From positions 1-64,000 of the forward strand of contig CABZNT010000004.1 of assembly GCA_902527105.1 (NCBI GenBank): a stretch of DNA of 64,000 nt. Reading direction: 5' to 3'. A program made the position numbers and the translations under genes. Positions 63,365 through 64,000 of the stretch are shown in pieces. This stretch comes from an uncultured Prochlorococcus sp. Lineage in GTDB: Bacteria; Cyanobacteriota; Cyanobacteriia; PCC-6307; Cyanobiaceae. Positions within the stretch are counted from its first letter, which is position 1. The number at the start of each line of letters is the position of its first letter. Under the pieces are notes generated by a model. That model was given only the letters and a program-made list of their open reading frames with translations. It made no database searches and was not told the origin of the DNA.

Positions 63365-64000
63365 ATGACTTTTGTCATTACTACACCTTTATATTATGTT
63401 AATGATAAACCTCATTTAGGAAGTGTATATACAACCATAATTTGTGACTCAATAGCTAGATATAAAAGACTTGCAGGTGAAGATGTTATTTTCATCACTG
63501 GTGTTGATGAACATGGTTTGAAAATACAAAGAACAGCTAATGAAAAGGGTATTGAACCAAAAACACATTGTGATAAAATCTCAGAAGTCTTTAATAATAA
63601 TTGGAAAGATTGGAATATATCCTTTGACCAATTCATAAGAACAAGCTCAAAGAATCATGAATTTGTTGTTAATGAATTTTATGAAAGAGTAAAAGCATCA
63701 GATGATATCTATATGGGAGTTCAAAAAGGTTGGTATTGTGTCGGTTGTGAAGAATTTAAAGATAATCCAGAAAACTCATCAACATACAAGTGTCCAATAC
63801 ATCAAAAAAATCTAGAATGGAAAAATGAAGAGAATCTCTTTTTTAGGCTTTCAAAATATCAAAAAGAAATCGAGAAATTAATCAACGAACCTTCTTTTAT
63901 AGAACCAATAGAAAGAAAGAATGAAATTATAAATTTTGTTTCTAGAGGTTTAAAGGATTTTTCAATTTCAAGAACAAATGTTACATGGGGAATTCCAGTC
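63365..64000 (+). CDS. metG: Methionyl-tRNA synthetase (partial, runs off right edge)
   Basis: MTFVITTPLYYVNDKPHLGSVYTTIICDSIARYKRLAGEDVIFITGVDEHGLKIQRTA...ISRTNVTWGIPV; frame open to window end. Confidence 0.95.
   Translation, partial: MTFVITTPLYYVNDKPHLGSVYTTIICDSIARYKRLAGEDVIFITGVDEHGLKIQRTANEKGIEPKTHCDKISEVFNNNWKDWNISFDQFIRTSSKNHEFVVNEFYERVKASDDIYMGVQKGWYCVGCEEFKDNPENSSTYKCPIHQKNLEWKNEENLFFRLSKYQKEIEKLINEPSFIEPIERKNEIINFVSRGLKDFSISRTNVTWGIPV

Overview
This 64 kb window is very AT-rich, gene-dense cyanobacterial chromosome. Gene content (psb28, psaK, gun4, hemJ, cobN, DUF3593/DUF2499, marine picocyanobacterial metabolic set) points to a high-light Prochlorococcus. It is almost entirely core housekeeping sequence: photosynthesis, amino-acid, cofactor and tRNA-synthetase genes, ribosomal proteins, chaperones, and one tRNA-Ser(GGA). 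I see no prophage, integrase, transposase, CRISPR array or restriction system. The only accessory-looking segment is the 942-bp gap between two convergent genes at 58144-59085. It holds a roughly 177-bp non-coding tandem repeat (two full copies and one partial), AGACT/AGTCT boxes phased at exactly 12 bp, an inverted fourth copy near the other edge, and a small orphan gene for a predicted secreted protein. Just upstream is a gene fusing a ribbon-helix-helix DNA-binding domain to a J-domain (57133-58143). Other points worth checking are an scpB reading frame with no canonical start codon, a well-formed NtcA-type glnA promoter, a perfect 12-bp palindrome in the glnA/aminotransferase divergent region, two small ORFs missing from the ORF track, and several domain-level oddities. 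All calls are from reading the sequence and provided translations; no database search was run.
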